Below the pieces are notes generated by a model. The model was not told the DNA's origin, made no database searches, and was given only the letters and a program-made list of their open reading frames with translations. The position numbers and the translations under genes are program-made. Positions 8,632 to 16,030 of a stretch of DNA of 28,096 bases are shown here, in pieces; within the stretch, counting starts at the first letter, position 1; every line of letters begins with the position of its first letter. The DNA is taken from NCBI GenBank assembly GCA_028278625.1, contig JANQDY010000203.1:1-28096 (forward strand), in the 5' to 3' direction. This DNA comes from Thermodesulfobacteriota bacterium. Lineage in GTDB: Bacteria > Desulfobacterota > DSM-4660 > Desulfatiglandales > Desulfatiglandaceae.

Positions 8632-8662
8632 TGCATTTTGCAAATGCGTTTTGCAAAATGCA
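8632..8662. repeat. Perfect 13-bp inverted repeat (TGCATTTTGCAAA)
   Basis: The arms TGCATTTTGCAAA and TTTGCAAAATGCA flank a 5-base spacer. The stem is AT-rich and no T-run follows on the minus strand, so termination is less likely than protein binding. The TGCA-N-GCA style resembles the palindromes near the sigma-54 activator at 20979-21009. It lies 14 bases beyond the stop of the flavoprotein gene. Confidence 0.5.
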
Positions 8663-8675
8663 ATAAAAACCTCCT

Positions 8676-9377
8676 CTAAAAGGTGTCTGTTAGTGCTTCA
8701 GGGTCAAAGGCTTTTATGTCTCCGTTCTTGATGGCCTCACCCATTTTTACACCCAGATCAAATGCTTCCGAAAGCTGTGCGTCCGTCAGTTCCCTGAAGA
8801 GAAAGGATCTGGACCATTCCTCATCCTCAAGATCTTTCTTAAAGACCGCGCCCGCATAGATATCCCCCATGAATCCACCGTTAAAAAAGACCGCCCCTTC
8901 TCTGAGCCAAGGGGTTCCCAGGTCACAGTACTGTCTCATTTCAGTGGGCATGCCACCGGCACTGACGATGCTTGCCACGGCACGGGGTTTTTCGCTCAAA
9001 CGGGGTACGGGGCACCCTTTCATTCCCAGGTATTCGCCCGTGGGACGACAGAGCCTGAAGGTGATGCGTTCTATAAAGGCCATCATGAGCCCCGTCACAA
9101 ACCCGCAGTGAACGGGGGAGGAGAGGATGATCCCGTCGGCATCCCGAACCTTCATGAGGATCTCCGTTACGTCATCATCAATGGTACAGGGGGCAATGTC
9201 AGAGGTCAGATCCTTGTAGCAGGTCAGGCAGTTGGTGCAGAATTGGATGTCTTTGTCCCTCAGCATCACCATTTCGGTTTCCGCTCCCACAGAAGCGGCA
9301 CCTTCAAGCGCCTTTTGGGTCAGCCGGGTGGTGGTCTTTCCGGGCCGGTACGTTGCATTCAATGCCAGAACTTTCAT
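8676..9377 (-). CDS. Flavodoxin-fold NAD(P)H-dependent FMN reductase, iron-sulfur-flavoprotein-like
   Basis: A flavodoxin-fold protein of 233 residues. MKVLALNATYRPGKTTTRL at the start is the FMN phosphate-binding strand-loop. A compact cysteine cluster C47-x2-C50-x2-C53-x10-C64 resembles the 4Fe-4S motif of iron-sulfur flavoproteins, with a slightly longer last spacing. SPVHCGFVTGLMMAFIER is the typical second FMN-contact segment. It is probably a cytoplasmic electron-transfer or oxidative-stress flavoprotein of anaerobes. The start is secure: GGAGG lies 5 bases before the ATG. It is the last gene of the minus-strand series that begins with the TetR regulator, but 271 bases separate it from the next gene up, so it may have its own promoter. 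Confidence 0.82.
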   Translation of the reverse strand: MKVLALNATYRPGKTTTRLTQKALEGAASVGAETEMVMLRDKDIQFCTNCLTCYKDLTSDIAPCTIDDDVTEILMKVRDADGIILSSPVHCGFVTGLMMAFIERITFRLCRPTGEYLGMKGCPVPRLSEKPRAVASIVSAGGMPTEMRQYCDLGTPWLREGAVFFNGGFMGDIYAGAVFKKDLEDEEWSRSFLFRELTDAQLSEAFDLGVKMGEAIKNGDIKAFDPEALTDTF

Positions 9378-9648
9378 GTTCGCCTCCTTTTTTGTATTCC
9401 TTGTACTGTTTTCATATGAATTATGGATAAGATTTCCGGAAGGTCAAGACGATTCTTGTTGGGTGCCGGAAACTTCTCTATTTGGATCGGACTTACGCAA
9501 ATAGCATGTATTTACCGCTATGTCATCCAAGAATCGGCAAATCGTGTCCCTACTGCCTTTTGAAGTTCAACGATTGATAACCATTGGAATTTACGTAGAT
9601 TCAACCCGATAATGGGGGGGTTGCCTGCAAAACGCAAATACGAAGATG
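9378..9648. other. Intergenic spacer between NMO-like and flavoprotein genes
   Basis: 271 bases with no convincing ORF. The only notable signal is the possible minus-strand sigma-54 promoter at 9537-9550. Nothing else is recognised. Confidence 0.4.
9537..9550 (-). promoter_or_regulatory. Possible sigma-54 promoter before the flavoprotein gene
   Basis: Read on the minus strand, AGGGACACGATTTGCC has GG-N10-GC spacing, the AC of the -24 box and a TTGC -12 core. It would give a leader of about 150 bases before the ATG at 9377. The first and last positions of the consensus do not match. No binding palindrome was found close by, so it is only a candidate. Confidence 0.3.
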
Positions 9649-10791
9649 TCAACCGTTCACCGCGAATCGATCATGAAGAGAATCCGCATACTGCTCTTCC
9701 CTTTCTGATTTCCAATATTCTTCCTCAAGCTCGACCATGAGTTCCTTGACTGACAGGATCCGGTCGACCCGATAGGCATTTGCGCCGGCAAATGTGAATC
9801 CGCTTTCCAGGTCCCCCATCTTGGCTTGGGTTAGGGCCTTGGCTATGCAATAGGACACTTCGGTGTATCTGCAGGTCCTCAGGCATTTGAAAGGACATTT
9901 AAAGGGTTTTTTCAATCCTCTGGCAACGTCAACCAGGAATGCGTTTCGGATGGCCCGCCCCGGAAGGCCCACCGGACTGTCGATGATCGTCAGGTTCTCT
10001 GGCTCACATTGAATATACGCCTCTTTGAACCGTCGATCCGCGTCGCACTCATGGGTTGCCACGAACCGGGTGGCCATTTGAACCCCCTGCGCTCCTCGTT
10101 GCAGATAGGTAAAGATATCCGCCCCTGTATACACGCCTCCAGCGACAATGATGGAGATCCGCTCTCCCTTTTTCTCCTCATAGGGCCTGATTGTGTATCG
10201 GACGTCATGGAGGAGACGATCCAGTGAAAAGGCGGGATTGTCGATCTCTTCTCTCTTGAATCCCAGGTGTCCGCCGGCCATGGGCCCCTCGATTACAAGA
10301 GCGTCCGGGGCGCGCTGGTATTTCTCCCATGCCCTGAAGATGACTCGGGCCGCCCTCGGCGAAGAGACGATGGGAATAAAACGCGTCCGAGCATTTCTTA
10401 GTTTCTCTAATGACAGGGAGTCCGGTATCCGAAGAGGCAGTCCTGCACTGAGAAAGACGATATCCACCCCTTCATCCACCGCCGTATCGATGAGATCTTC
10501 CGAATTGGAAAGGGCCAACATCACGTTGACCCCGATGATCCCAGGGGTCATCTTCCTTGCTCTTCGTATTTCCCGGATCAGGGCTCGTCTGTTTGCCGCC
10601 TTGAAGTGGTTCTTGAAGTCAGGCTCGTTCACGCCGATTCCGGCCGTGGCAATCACGCCGACCCCTCCCTCATTCGCAACCGCTGAAGCCAGGCCGGAAA
10701 GGGAGATGCCAACTCCCATCCCTCCTTGGATAATGGGCCTCCTGGCTTTGAGATGCCCGATACGCATCCCCCATCTGTTCTCTGTATCCAC
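9649..10791 (-). CDS. Nitronate monooxygenase / 2-nitropropane dioxygenase-like FMN protein
   Basis: A TIM-barrel flavoprotein of 380 residues. IIQGGMGVGISLSGLASAVA at the start, GVNVML, EGPMAGGHLGF with the histidine often cited as catalytic in class I enzymes, IIVAGGVYTGADI and GVQMATRFVATHECDA (FMN phosphate site) are all present. Related anaerobe proteins are often enoyl reductase-like or of unknown substrate, so the name gives the family, not a proven reaction. A C-terminal CPFKCLRTC cluster lies outside the core and could bind metal. The start is GTG with AAGGGGTG upstream; an ATG eight codons later is possible. It is part of the minus-strand series under the TetR gene. Confidence 0.82.
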   Translation of the reverse strand: MDTENRWGMRIGHLKARRPIIQGGMGVGISLSGLASAVANEGGVGVIATAGIGVNEPDFKNHFKAANRRALIREIRRARKMTPGIIGVNVMLALSNSEDLIDTAVDEGVDIVFLSAGLPLRIPDSLSLEKLRNARTRFIPIVSSPRAARVIFRAWEKYQRAPDALVIEGPMAGGHLGFKREEIDNPAFSLDRLLHDVRYTIRPYEEKKGERISIIVAGGVYTGADIFTYLQRGAQGVQMATRFVATHECDADRRFKEAYIQCEPENLTIIDSPVGLPGRAIRNAFLVDVARGLKKPFKCPFKCLRTCRYTEVSYCIAKALTQAKMGDLESGFTFAGANAYRVDRILSVKELMVELEEEYWKSEREEQYADSLHDRFAVNG

Positions 10792-10939
10792 TTGTTCACC
10801 CCTTGTCTAAATGTTTAAACTTACCTCAAATCCGGATAATGCCGTTTCGGCAGGACTTTTGAGGAGCATTGGCGAGTGTTATCCCATTTGCCATATTGGG
10901 TCGGATTTCGAATCACGCCAACCAGGATTATGCTCATTT

Positions 10940-11371
10940 TCAGAGAAGCGCTGCAGCAGGCCTGAAAAAAAGAGAGCCGAGATTCCTGAAACCATTTTTT
11001 TTGTAGAATCTGTGGCTTTCCCTCCTCTTCATGGCTGAAGCAAGAAAGACGCCGAGGCAGGGCCTTTTTCTTGCATAGGCTATTATTTTTTTGAGAAGGT
11101 TTTTACCAATCCCCTTGCCTCTGGCGTCTTTATCGACCACCAACTCCGGAACATAAGTGATCAAACCAAATAGTTTGGGTCTGAATGTAACGAACCCAAG
11201 CACTTCCCCCTCCTCTTTTGCAAGGAAGATCCGGGTGGACTTTCTCCAGAGGAGCCTTTTTTTTTCTTGAAGTTCTTGTGGACTTTTGTGAGGCCAGAGT
11301 TGTCTGAATAGACCTACAATATGCTCCAGGTTCATAATTCTCTTCTTTCTTACAAATTCGTATTCAACCAT
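10940..11371 (-). CDS. GNAT-family N-acetyltransferase
   Basis: A small acetyltransferase of 143 residues. The acetyl-CoA binding motif A is clear: YVPELVVDKDARGKGIGKNLL, with the R/Q-x-x-G-x-G/A loop as ARGKGIG. Near the C-terminus HRFYKKNGF is the usual motif B segment. The acceptor could be a small amine or a protein N-terminus and cannot be read from sequence. The start has AAGGAG at fair spacing before the ATG. It lies 164 bases after the radical SAM gene and 148 before the NMO-like gene, on the same strand. Confidence 0.8.
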   Translation of the reverse strand: MVEYEFVRKKRIMNLEHIVGLFRQLWPHKSPQELQEKKRLLWRKSTRIFLAKEEGEVLGFVTFRPKLFGLITYVPELVVDKDARGKGIGKNLLKKIIAYARKRPCLGVFLASAMKRRESHRFYKKNGFRNLGSLFFRPAAALL

Positions 11372-11535
11372 CTTTTCACGCTCCTTTCGATAACGTGCCG
11401 CTTCAAAACACCACGAAATCGAAAATTAACATCCCCATACGTTCCGCCAAACTCCCACGCTCGCTGTATGGAAGTATGGACAGCCGAGGGAACAGGAAGT
11501 TTACGCAGTGCAAGAATGACGAGGTTTCCATCACA

Positions 11536-13038
11536 TTAGAGACAGCTTTGGAAAACCTTTCTGAAATGGAAGCCATATATGGAATAGGTTATGGCCATGG
11601 GAAAGGTCCTGGGGCGTCTGAACAAGGACCAGATAAGAAGTTTCCAATAGTGGCATCGCTCCCTATCCCTTATGCCGAGTGACCATATGGATTTGAAAAA
11701 GGCCCCGGGGTAGCCGAAGTGAAAACGGATATGACCCGGATGAAAGTGAAACGGCCTCTTTTTCAACGGTCTGTATTCCTTTAGGAAATGTTTAACCCGA
11801 CCATAATAGGGCTTGGGCGAATAGATCCCTCTGATGACCCTCCTGTAGCCGTTGTTGAGCCTTTCAAGTCCCATCTTAGGGACGATGTTGGTGGAAAAAT
11901 CGGTGTTGTCTCCTGAAATGTCCTTTAACAGCCTACCTTCTTTGACAACCCGCTTGTACAATTTGGTCCCTCGAGGTGCATTTAGGATTCCCACCATGGC
12001 CGTAATGATTCCGCTTTTTTGAATAAAATCGACCTGCCTTTCAAAGATCGAGGGAGAATCATTGTCAAATCCCACTATGAATCCCCCCCGCACCCGCAAC
12101 CCGAACGCCTGGATTTTCTTTACGCAGCCCACCAGATTGCGATTCTTGTTCTGGAATTTGTTACACTCTGTAAGGCTCTCTTCCTCCGGCGTCTCAATCC
12201 CCACAAAGACCGCATCAAACCCGGCCTGGACCATCATTTGCATCAGTTCTTCGTCGTCGGAGAGATCAACGGAAGCCTCCGTGGAAAAGGTAAAGGGATG
12301 TTTCTTTTTCTTCATCCACTCGATGATTCCCGGGAGGATATCTCTTTTGAGTTTGCCCCTGTTCCCGATGAAATTGTCGTCCACAAAAAATACACTCCCC
12401 CTCCATCCGCTGGCGTATAGACTCTCCAGTTCTTCTAATATTTGTTCTTTTCCTTTTGTCCTTACCTTGTGGCCGTAAAGCACGGTGATGTCACAGAACT
12501 CGCAATTGAAGGGACAGCCTCGGGAATACTGGATGTTCATGGCGACGTATTTTTTCATTTCGGCGAGATCCCACCGGGGAATCGGGCTTTTTCTAACATC
12601 GGGAAATTCATTGGAGGTATAGATGGGTTCGGCATCACCCTTCTCAAGATCCTCTAAAAAAAGGGGCAATGTGACTTCGGCTTCGTTGAGCACGAAATGG
12701 TCGATCCCTTGGAAATCCTCGTGTGCGGCGGTAAAGAGCGGTCCGCCTGCAACGATTTTTACCCCGTTCTTTTTACACCGACGGATGATCTCTTTAACGG
12801 ATTCCTTTTGAACGGCCATGGCACTGATAAACACATAATCGGCCCACTCAAGGTCTTTGTTCTCCAGGGCCTTCACATTCATGTCCCTCAGCCTCTTTTC
12901 CCATGTATCGGGAAGCATGGACGCAATGGTCAGCAGCCCTAACGGTGGATGGACTGCCTTTTTAGAGATGAATTTCAAGGCATATTTGAAACTCCAGAAG
13001 GTGTCCGGATAATTTGGGTATACGAGAAGAACTTTCAT
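11536..13038 (-). CDS. B12-binding domain radical SAM protein
   Basis: A cobalamin-dependent-type radical SAM enzyme of 500 residues. The N-terminal ~150 residues form the Rossmann-like B12-binding domain (MKVLLVYPNYP, VKIVAGGPLFT, HFVLNEAEVTLP). The 4Fe-4S cysteines are C175, C179 and C182 in SRGCPFNCEFCDI (CX3CX2C), followed by the radical SAM barrel (FVDDNFIGN, FSTEASVDL, GFDAVFVGIETP, GGFIVGFDND). The C-terminal ~120 residues, basic and rich in aromatics, look like the DUF4070-type tail found in this subgroup. Members methylate or rearrange unactivated carbons in lipids and cofactors; the substrate is unknown here. The start is clear, with GGAGG before the ATG. It lies 74 bases downstream of the TetR gene, probably its target or co-transcribed. 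Confidence 0.88.
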   Translation of the reverse strand: MKVLLVYPNYPDTFWSFKYALKFISKKAVHPPLGLLTIASMLPDTWEKRLRDMNVKALENKDLEWADYVFISAMAVQKESVKEIIRRCKKNGVKIVAGGPLFTAAHEDFQGIDHFVLNEAEVTLPLFLEDLEKGDAEPIYTSNEFPDVRKSPIPRWDLAEMKKYVAMNIQYSRGCPFNCEFCDITVLYGHKVRTKGKEQILEELESLYASGWRGSVFFVDDNFIGNRGKLKRDILPGIIEWMKKKKHPFTFSTEASVDLSDDEELMQMMVQAGFDAVFVGIETPEEESLTECNKFQNKNRNLVGCVKKIQAFGLRVRGGFIVGFDNDSPSIFERQVDFIQKSGIITAMVGILNAPRGTKLYKRVVKEGRLLKDISGDNTDFSTNIVPKMGLERLNNGYRRVIRGIYSPKPYYGRVKHFLKEYRPLKKRPFHFHPGHIRFHFGYPGAFFKSIWSLGIRDRERCHYWKLLIWSLFRRPRTFPMAITYSIYGFHFRKVFQSCL

Positions 13039-13112
13039 GGGTGCCTCCTTTCATTATTGAGATGAATCCTGGACGATTAACGTTTTTGGGTCGAATCGTT
13101 TGGAAAAAAATA

Positions 13113-13691
13113 TCATTTACTGATCCCCTTTAGGAGAATATCCACTAAAACATAAACGCTCTTTTCCAGTTCTATCCGGGTCAGATTTGTGGTCCATGGG
13201 TATTCCAACCCTTTTAGGGCAAAAAATATGGCCCGAGAAATAGTCTCCGAATCAGTAACCAGAAACAGACTCCTGTCCCTGCCGTATTCGATGATCTCCT
13301 TTATGGTGGACATCTCCCAATCGGAGTAATCAGCAGTCAGCTTTTGAATAAACTGATAATGCTTCAGGTATTCGTCCCTTATCGTGGTATACTGATCAGC
13401 TTTCTCATTCAAATAATTAAGCCGTGTCCCCACAAACCTGGCGAATTTATTGTAAGGATCATCCTCTTCTTCAACGGCCTTCCTAATGGTTGTCTTGAGA
13501 CCCGCGATTTCCTTTCGGATAACCTCGGCAAAGACCTCCTCCTTGCTCTTGAAATAGTAGTAAAGAGAGCTCTTCCCTTTCCCTGCATCCTTGGCAATGT
13601 CTTCCATGGTGGTTTTCTCAAGCCCAAAGCGGGAAAAGAGTTTTTTGGCCGCAGAAAGGATAAGCTCCCTTTGGTCATTATCGTTTGCCAT
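13113..13691 (-). CDS. TetR-family transcriptional regulator
   Basis: A TetR regulator of 192 residues. The N-terminal DNA-binding domain is typical: ILSAAKKLFSRFGLEKTTM, then the HTH DIAKDAGKGKSSLYYYFKS and KEEVFAEVI. The C-terminal ligand-binding half is helical and has no closely recognised subfamily. It is the first gene of the minus-strand series and probably controls the radical SAM gene just downstream and itself. No clear operator was found, only an imperfect repeat of GACT arms near 13719-13740. The SD is weak (AGGG about 9 bases upstream of the ATG). Confidence 0.88.
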   Translation of the reverse strand: MANDNDQRELILSAAKKLFSRFGLEKTTMEDIAKDAGKGKSSLYYYFKSKEEVFAEVIRKEIAGLKTTIRKAVEEEDDPYNKFARFVGTRLNYLNEKADQYTTIRDEYLKHYQFIQKLTADYSDWEMSTIKEIIEYGRDRSLFLVTDSETISRAIFFALKGLEYPWTTNLTRIELEKSVYVLVDILLKGISK

Positions 13692-13922
13692 GGGTGGTAG
13701 CCCTAATTGCTGACTTTTCGACTAATGCCGTAATTAAGTCTAAACCTAGGAGCGAATTATTGTTTTGTCAAGTCTTTTTTCACTGCCTGATTAAAAAAAT
13801 GATAGCCACAGACCCCCTCTACCACATAACGGTTGTTCCGCATCGACGTGCCTGGGAAAGCCATACCAACGACCCTCGGTCTCCTGCGGGTACATCGCAC
13901 GACCCTGGGGATTTTTAAGGGG
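13692..13922. other. Intergenic region upstream of TetR gene and phosphatase relic
   Basis: No convincing gene. It must contain the tetR promoter on the minus strand. Short frames exist on both strands but match no family I know. Together with the phosphatase relic the gap between real genes is 523 bases, which suggests past deletion or rearrangement. Confidence 0.4.
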
Positions 13923-14168
13923 GGGGAATTCGCAAAAGAGCATCCGGGCGATACCCTCATTATTGTCACGGCTGAACTTGAATGCAGGGGGGTCTCTTTG
14001 GATTTTGCCGGCACCAAATACGATACGTACTTCGAGATGTTGGGTAATCAAAAAATATCCTTCCAGAAATTCACCGATGTTGTGCTTAAGGGGTTTAAGA
14101 AAAAATTTGCGGGACAATGTACCTTTGAGGATGTCAAACCGTTTATTTCACAATATTTCGGTTCGAAG
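13923..14168 (+). pseudogene. Decayed C-terminal fragment of alkaline phosphatase (PhoA family)
   Basis: In the plus-strand frame about 82 residues match the C-terminal part of Alk_phosphatase-family enzymes: FAKEHPGDTLIIVTAELE, FAGTKYDTYFEMLGNQKI, TFEDVKPFISQYFG. In working enzymes the strand is followed by TADHETGG-type residues, where Asp and His bind zinc. Here the segment reads TAELECRG, so those ligands are gone. The N-terminal 300 or so residues, including the serine nucleophile region, are absent, and the frame then runs into unrelated sequence overlapping the cyclase gene. This is a gene relic and not an active enzyme. The family identification is by recognition of the pattern and is fairly secure; exact ends are approximate. 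Confidence 0.6.
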
Positions 14169-14214
14169 TTCAACTGTAGCGACAAAAAGCGGCGCGGTTC
14201 ATTCAGTATGGGCA

Positions 14215-15966
14215 TCAGGTTTGTGGTGCAACAGCGTATCGTCGAAGGGCCTGAAAATATGACTTCACCTCTGGCGGAACAGCGGTAAATCTTATTTTAT
14301 GTTTCCTGGCGGTTTCGTCTTTTAAGACGGTGATTTTTCCGTAGAACGCTTTTTTGGCTAATGCATCTTCCTCGTCGACCAGATTCATTTTCAAATTGGT
14401 GAGCACTTCAAGTTCTTCGTCCGCCAGGATGTCAGCACAAGTGGTTGAAAGGGAGACAATGGATCCCGTCTTATCCTTTTTTTCAACATCTTTGCCCCGC
14501 AGGATCTTGTATTGCATGGGGATTTTGTGAGACAGGGGGATAAGCGTCGATTCATCCTCCAAAAGGGCCAGATTGAAGCGACCGGCAATACCGCCCACTT
14601 CGTAGATTTTGAGCGGTGTTTCAGCACCTTTGGGAAATACCTCCCGCTGGGAGTCGATGCGCAGAATGTCGCCTGCCTCCTTCTTCACCGATTCGGAGAC
14701 GAGGATCTGTCCGCCGACCGTATAGGACTCGATACGGCTGGCCATATTGACGCCGCTTCCCACAACGGCATATTTGCTCCTTTTGGCGGACCCGATGTTG
14801 CCCACGATGACTTCAGCTTCGTTGAGTCCGATGCCCATTTCTAGTTCAGGCAGTCCGTTTTCCCGGTTCTCTTCGTTTACCTTTGCCATGGCCTGCTGCA
14901 TTGAAATGGCGCAGGCAATGGCCTGTTGCGCCCGGTCCGGCATCCCTTTCGGTGCGCCGAAAATCACCAGGAGTGCATCGCCGATGATTTCGTTGATGGT
15001 GCCGTTGTATTTCAGAATCACCTCCACCATCACTTCAAAATAGGCATTCAGCAACTGGACCACCTGCTCCGGATCCAGGCGTTCGCTCATGGCCGTAAAT
15101 CCCCTCAGGTCCGTCATCATGATGGTCACCTTTCGCCGTTCGCCGCCCAGCTCAAAAGCGGCCGGATCTTCAATCAGCGCGTTCATGACCTCCGTGGAGA
15201 GATAGCGTCCGAACATCTTTCTTAATAGTTCGCTCATTTCCGCCACTTTGGCTTCCCGGTCTCTCCACCTGGAAAAAATATGGGCGATGAGCAAAAGCAT
15301 TGCCAGGAAGACCATGATGACCAGGAAGGTGGTTCCCATGAGATAGGAGGTCTCAATATGGCCGGCACCGAAGGGTGCCCGGGCGTAAATGGGTGCATAG
15401 TGAATGCTTCCAAACGCCGTAAGAAAGGTGAGTCCGATCGTCAGGAGGAGGAAAGTAATGATCCATGGCAGCGCGATGCTTCGGTGGAACAGGAGAAAAT
15501 TGAGGGTCCCCAATGCCATGGCCAACAGAAAGGGCCCCGGATGGGTGACCGATCCGAACGCATAACAAACCAGGGTCACATGGATTGCGTCGTATTGAAC
15601 GACCCCATGGGCGAAAGCGCGGTTTTCAGGAAGCCGCCTGCGCAAGAACATGCCCAGAAACAAAAAGAAAAGCCAGATGAGCATGACAATTCGGCTGATC
15701 CAAGCGTAGGCGTGAACCACATTTATATCAATCCATGGCAGACGCTCCAGATTGGCGGGTATGCCAATGCCGACAACCGCGCTTCCGGCACCCGCCAGAA
15801 AGCAAAACACGGCAGTGATCAGGAGGCATCTGTCCACAAGAGACCAATCAAGGGGATTCTTTTCCTCTCGATTGTACCTGATGAGCAAAAAAACAGTGTA
15901 AAACGCAAGAAACCACGTGATAAGCGTAAATGCGCCCTGCGTCAGCCACATCCCCTTCACCGGCAT
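14215..15966 (-). CDS. Membrane class III adenylate cyclase with C-terminal PilZ-like domain
   Basis: A protein of 583 residues. About six to seven membrane helices (residues ~10-230) act as a sensor or anchor. A linker (SELLRKMFGRYLSTEV) follows, then a class III cyclase domain (~275-460). Metal-binding aspartates are D286 in MMTDLRGF and D330 in EIIGDALL. The transition-state pair N407 and R411 is in NMASRIES. K398 fits the adenine-recognising lysine. The usual GINTGE block reads GLNEAE, an oddity. Residues ~483-577 look PilZ-like: KILRGKD, GSIVSLS, and FYGKITV...KIRFTAVPPEVKSYF, with the c-di-GMP-binding Arg and D/NxSxxG residues degenerate. The likely product is cAMP. The start has AAGGAG before the ATG. 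It lies downstream of a diguanylate cyclase gene on the same strand, 64 bases apart, so probably in one transcript. Confidence 0.87.
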   Translation of the reverse strand: MPVKGMWLTQGAFTLITWFLAFYTVFLLIRYNREEKNPLDWSLVDRCLLITAVFCFLAGAGSAVVGIGIPANLERLPWIDINVVHAYAWISRIVMLIWLFFLFLGMFLRRRLPENRAFAHGVVQYDAIHVTLVCYAFGSVTHPGPFLLAMALGTLNFLLFHRSIALPWIITFLLLTIGLTFLTAFGSIHYAPIYARAPFGAGHIETSYLMGTTFLVIMVFLAMLLLIAHIFSRWRDREAKVAEMSELLRKMFGRYLSTEVMNALIEDPAAFELGGERRKVTIMMTDLRGFTAMSERLDPEQVVQLLNAYFEVMVEVILKYNGTINEIIGDALLVIFGAPKGMPDRAQQAIACAISMQQAMAKVNEENRENGLPELEMGIGLNEAEVIVGNIGSAKRSKYAVVGSGVNMASRIESYTVGGQILVSESVKKEAGDILRIDSQREVFPKGAETPLKIYEVGGIAGRFNLALLEDESTLIPLSHKIPMQYKILRGKDVEKKDKTGSIVSLSTTCADILADEELEVLTNLKMNLVDEEDALAKKAFYGKITVLKDETARKHKIRFTAVPPEVKSYFQALRRYAVAPQT

Positions 15967-16030
15967 TGATCATTCTCTCCTTCCCATGAAGTGATGACTT
16001 GATTTGAAGCCGTATGTGCCGCCTTGGCGA

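Larger units (their letters stand above)
8111..8675. other. 565-base gap without a convincing gene, rich in inverted repeats
   Basis: No reading frame here resembles a known family. It contains three perfect inverted repeats (8204-8226, 8443-8464, 8632-8662) and one short ORF with a strong SD. The sequence could hold a small RNA, a decayed gene start, or regulatory sites. Nothing in it allows a firm choice. Confidence 0.5.

Noticed and set aside
13719..13740. Imperfect GACT inverted repeat as TetR operator
   Set aside because: The arms need a one-base gap to align, too weak to report as a site.
13833..14288. Full 151-codon plus-strand ORF as an intact gene
   Set aside because: Only its middle matches alkaline phosphatase; key residues are lost, there is no SD, and its end overlaps the cyclase gene. 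Treated as a relic.
15280..15969. 229-codon plus-strand ORF
   Set aside because: Low-complexity, charged product antisense to the membrane half of the cyclase; a frame artefact.
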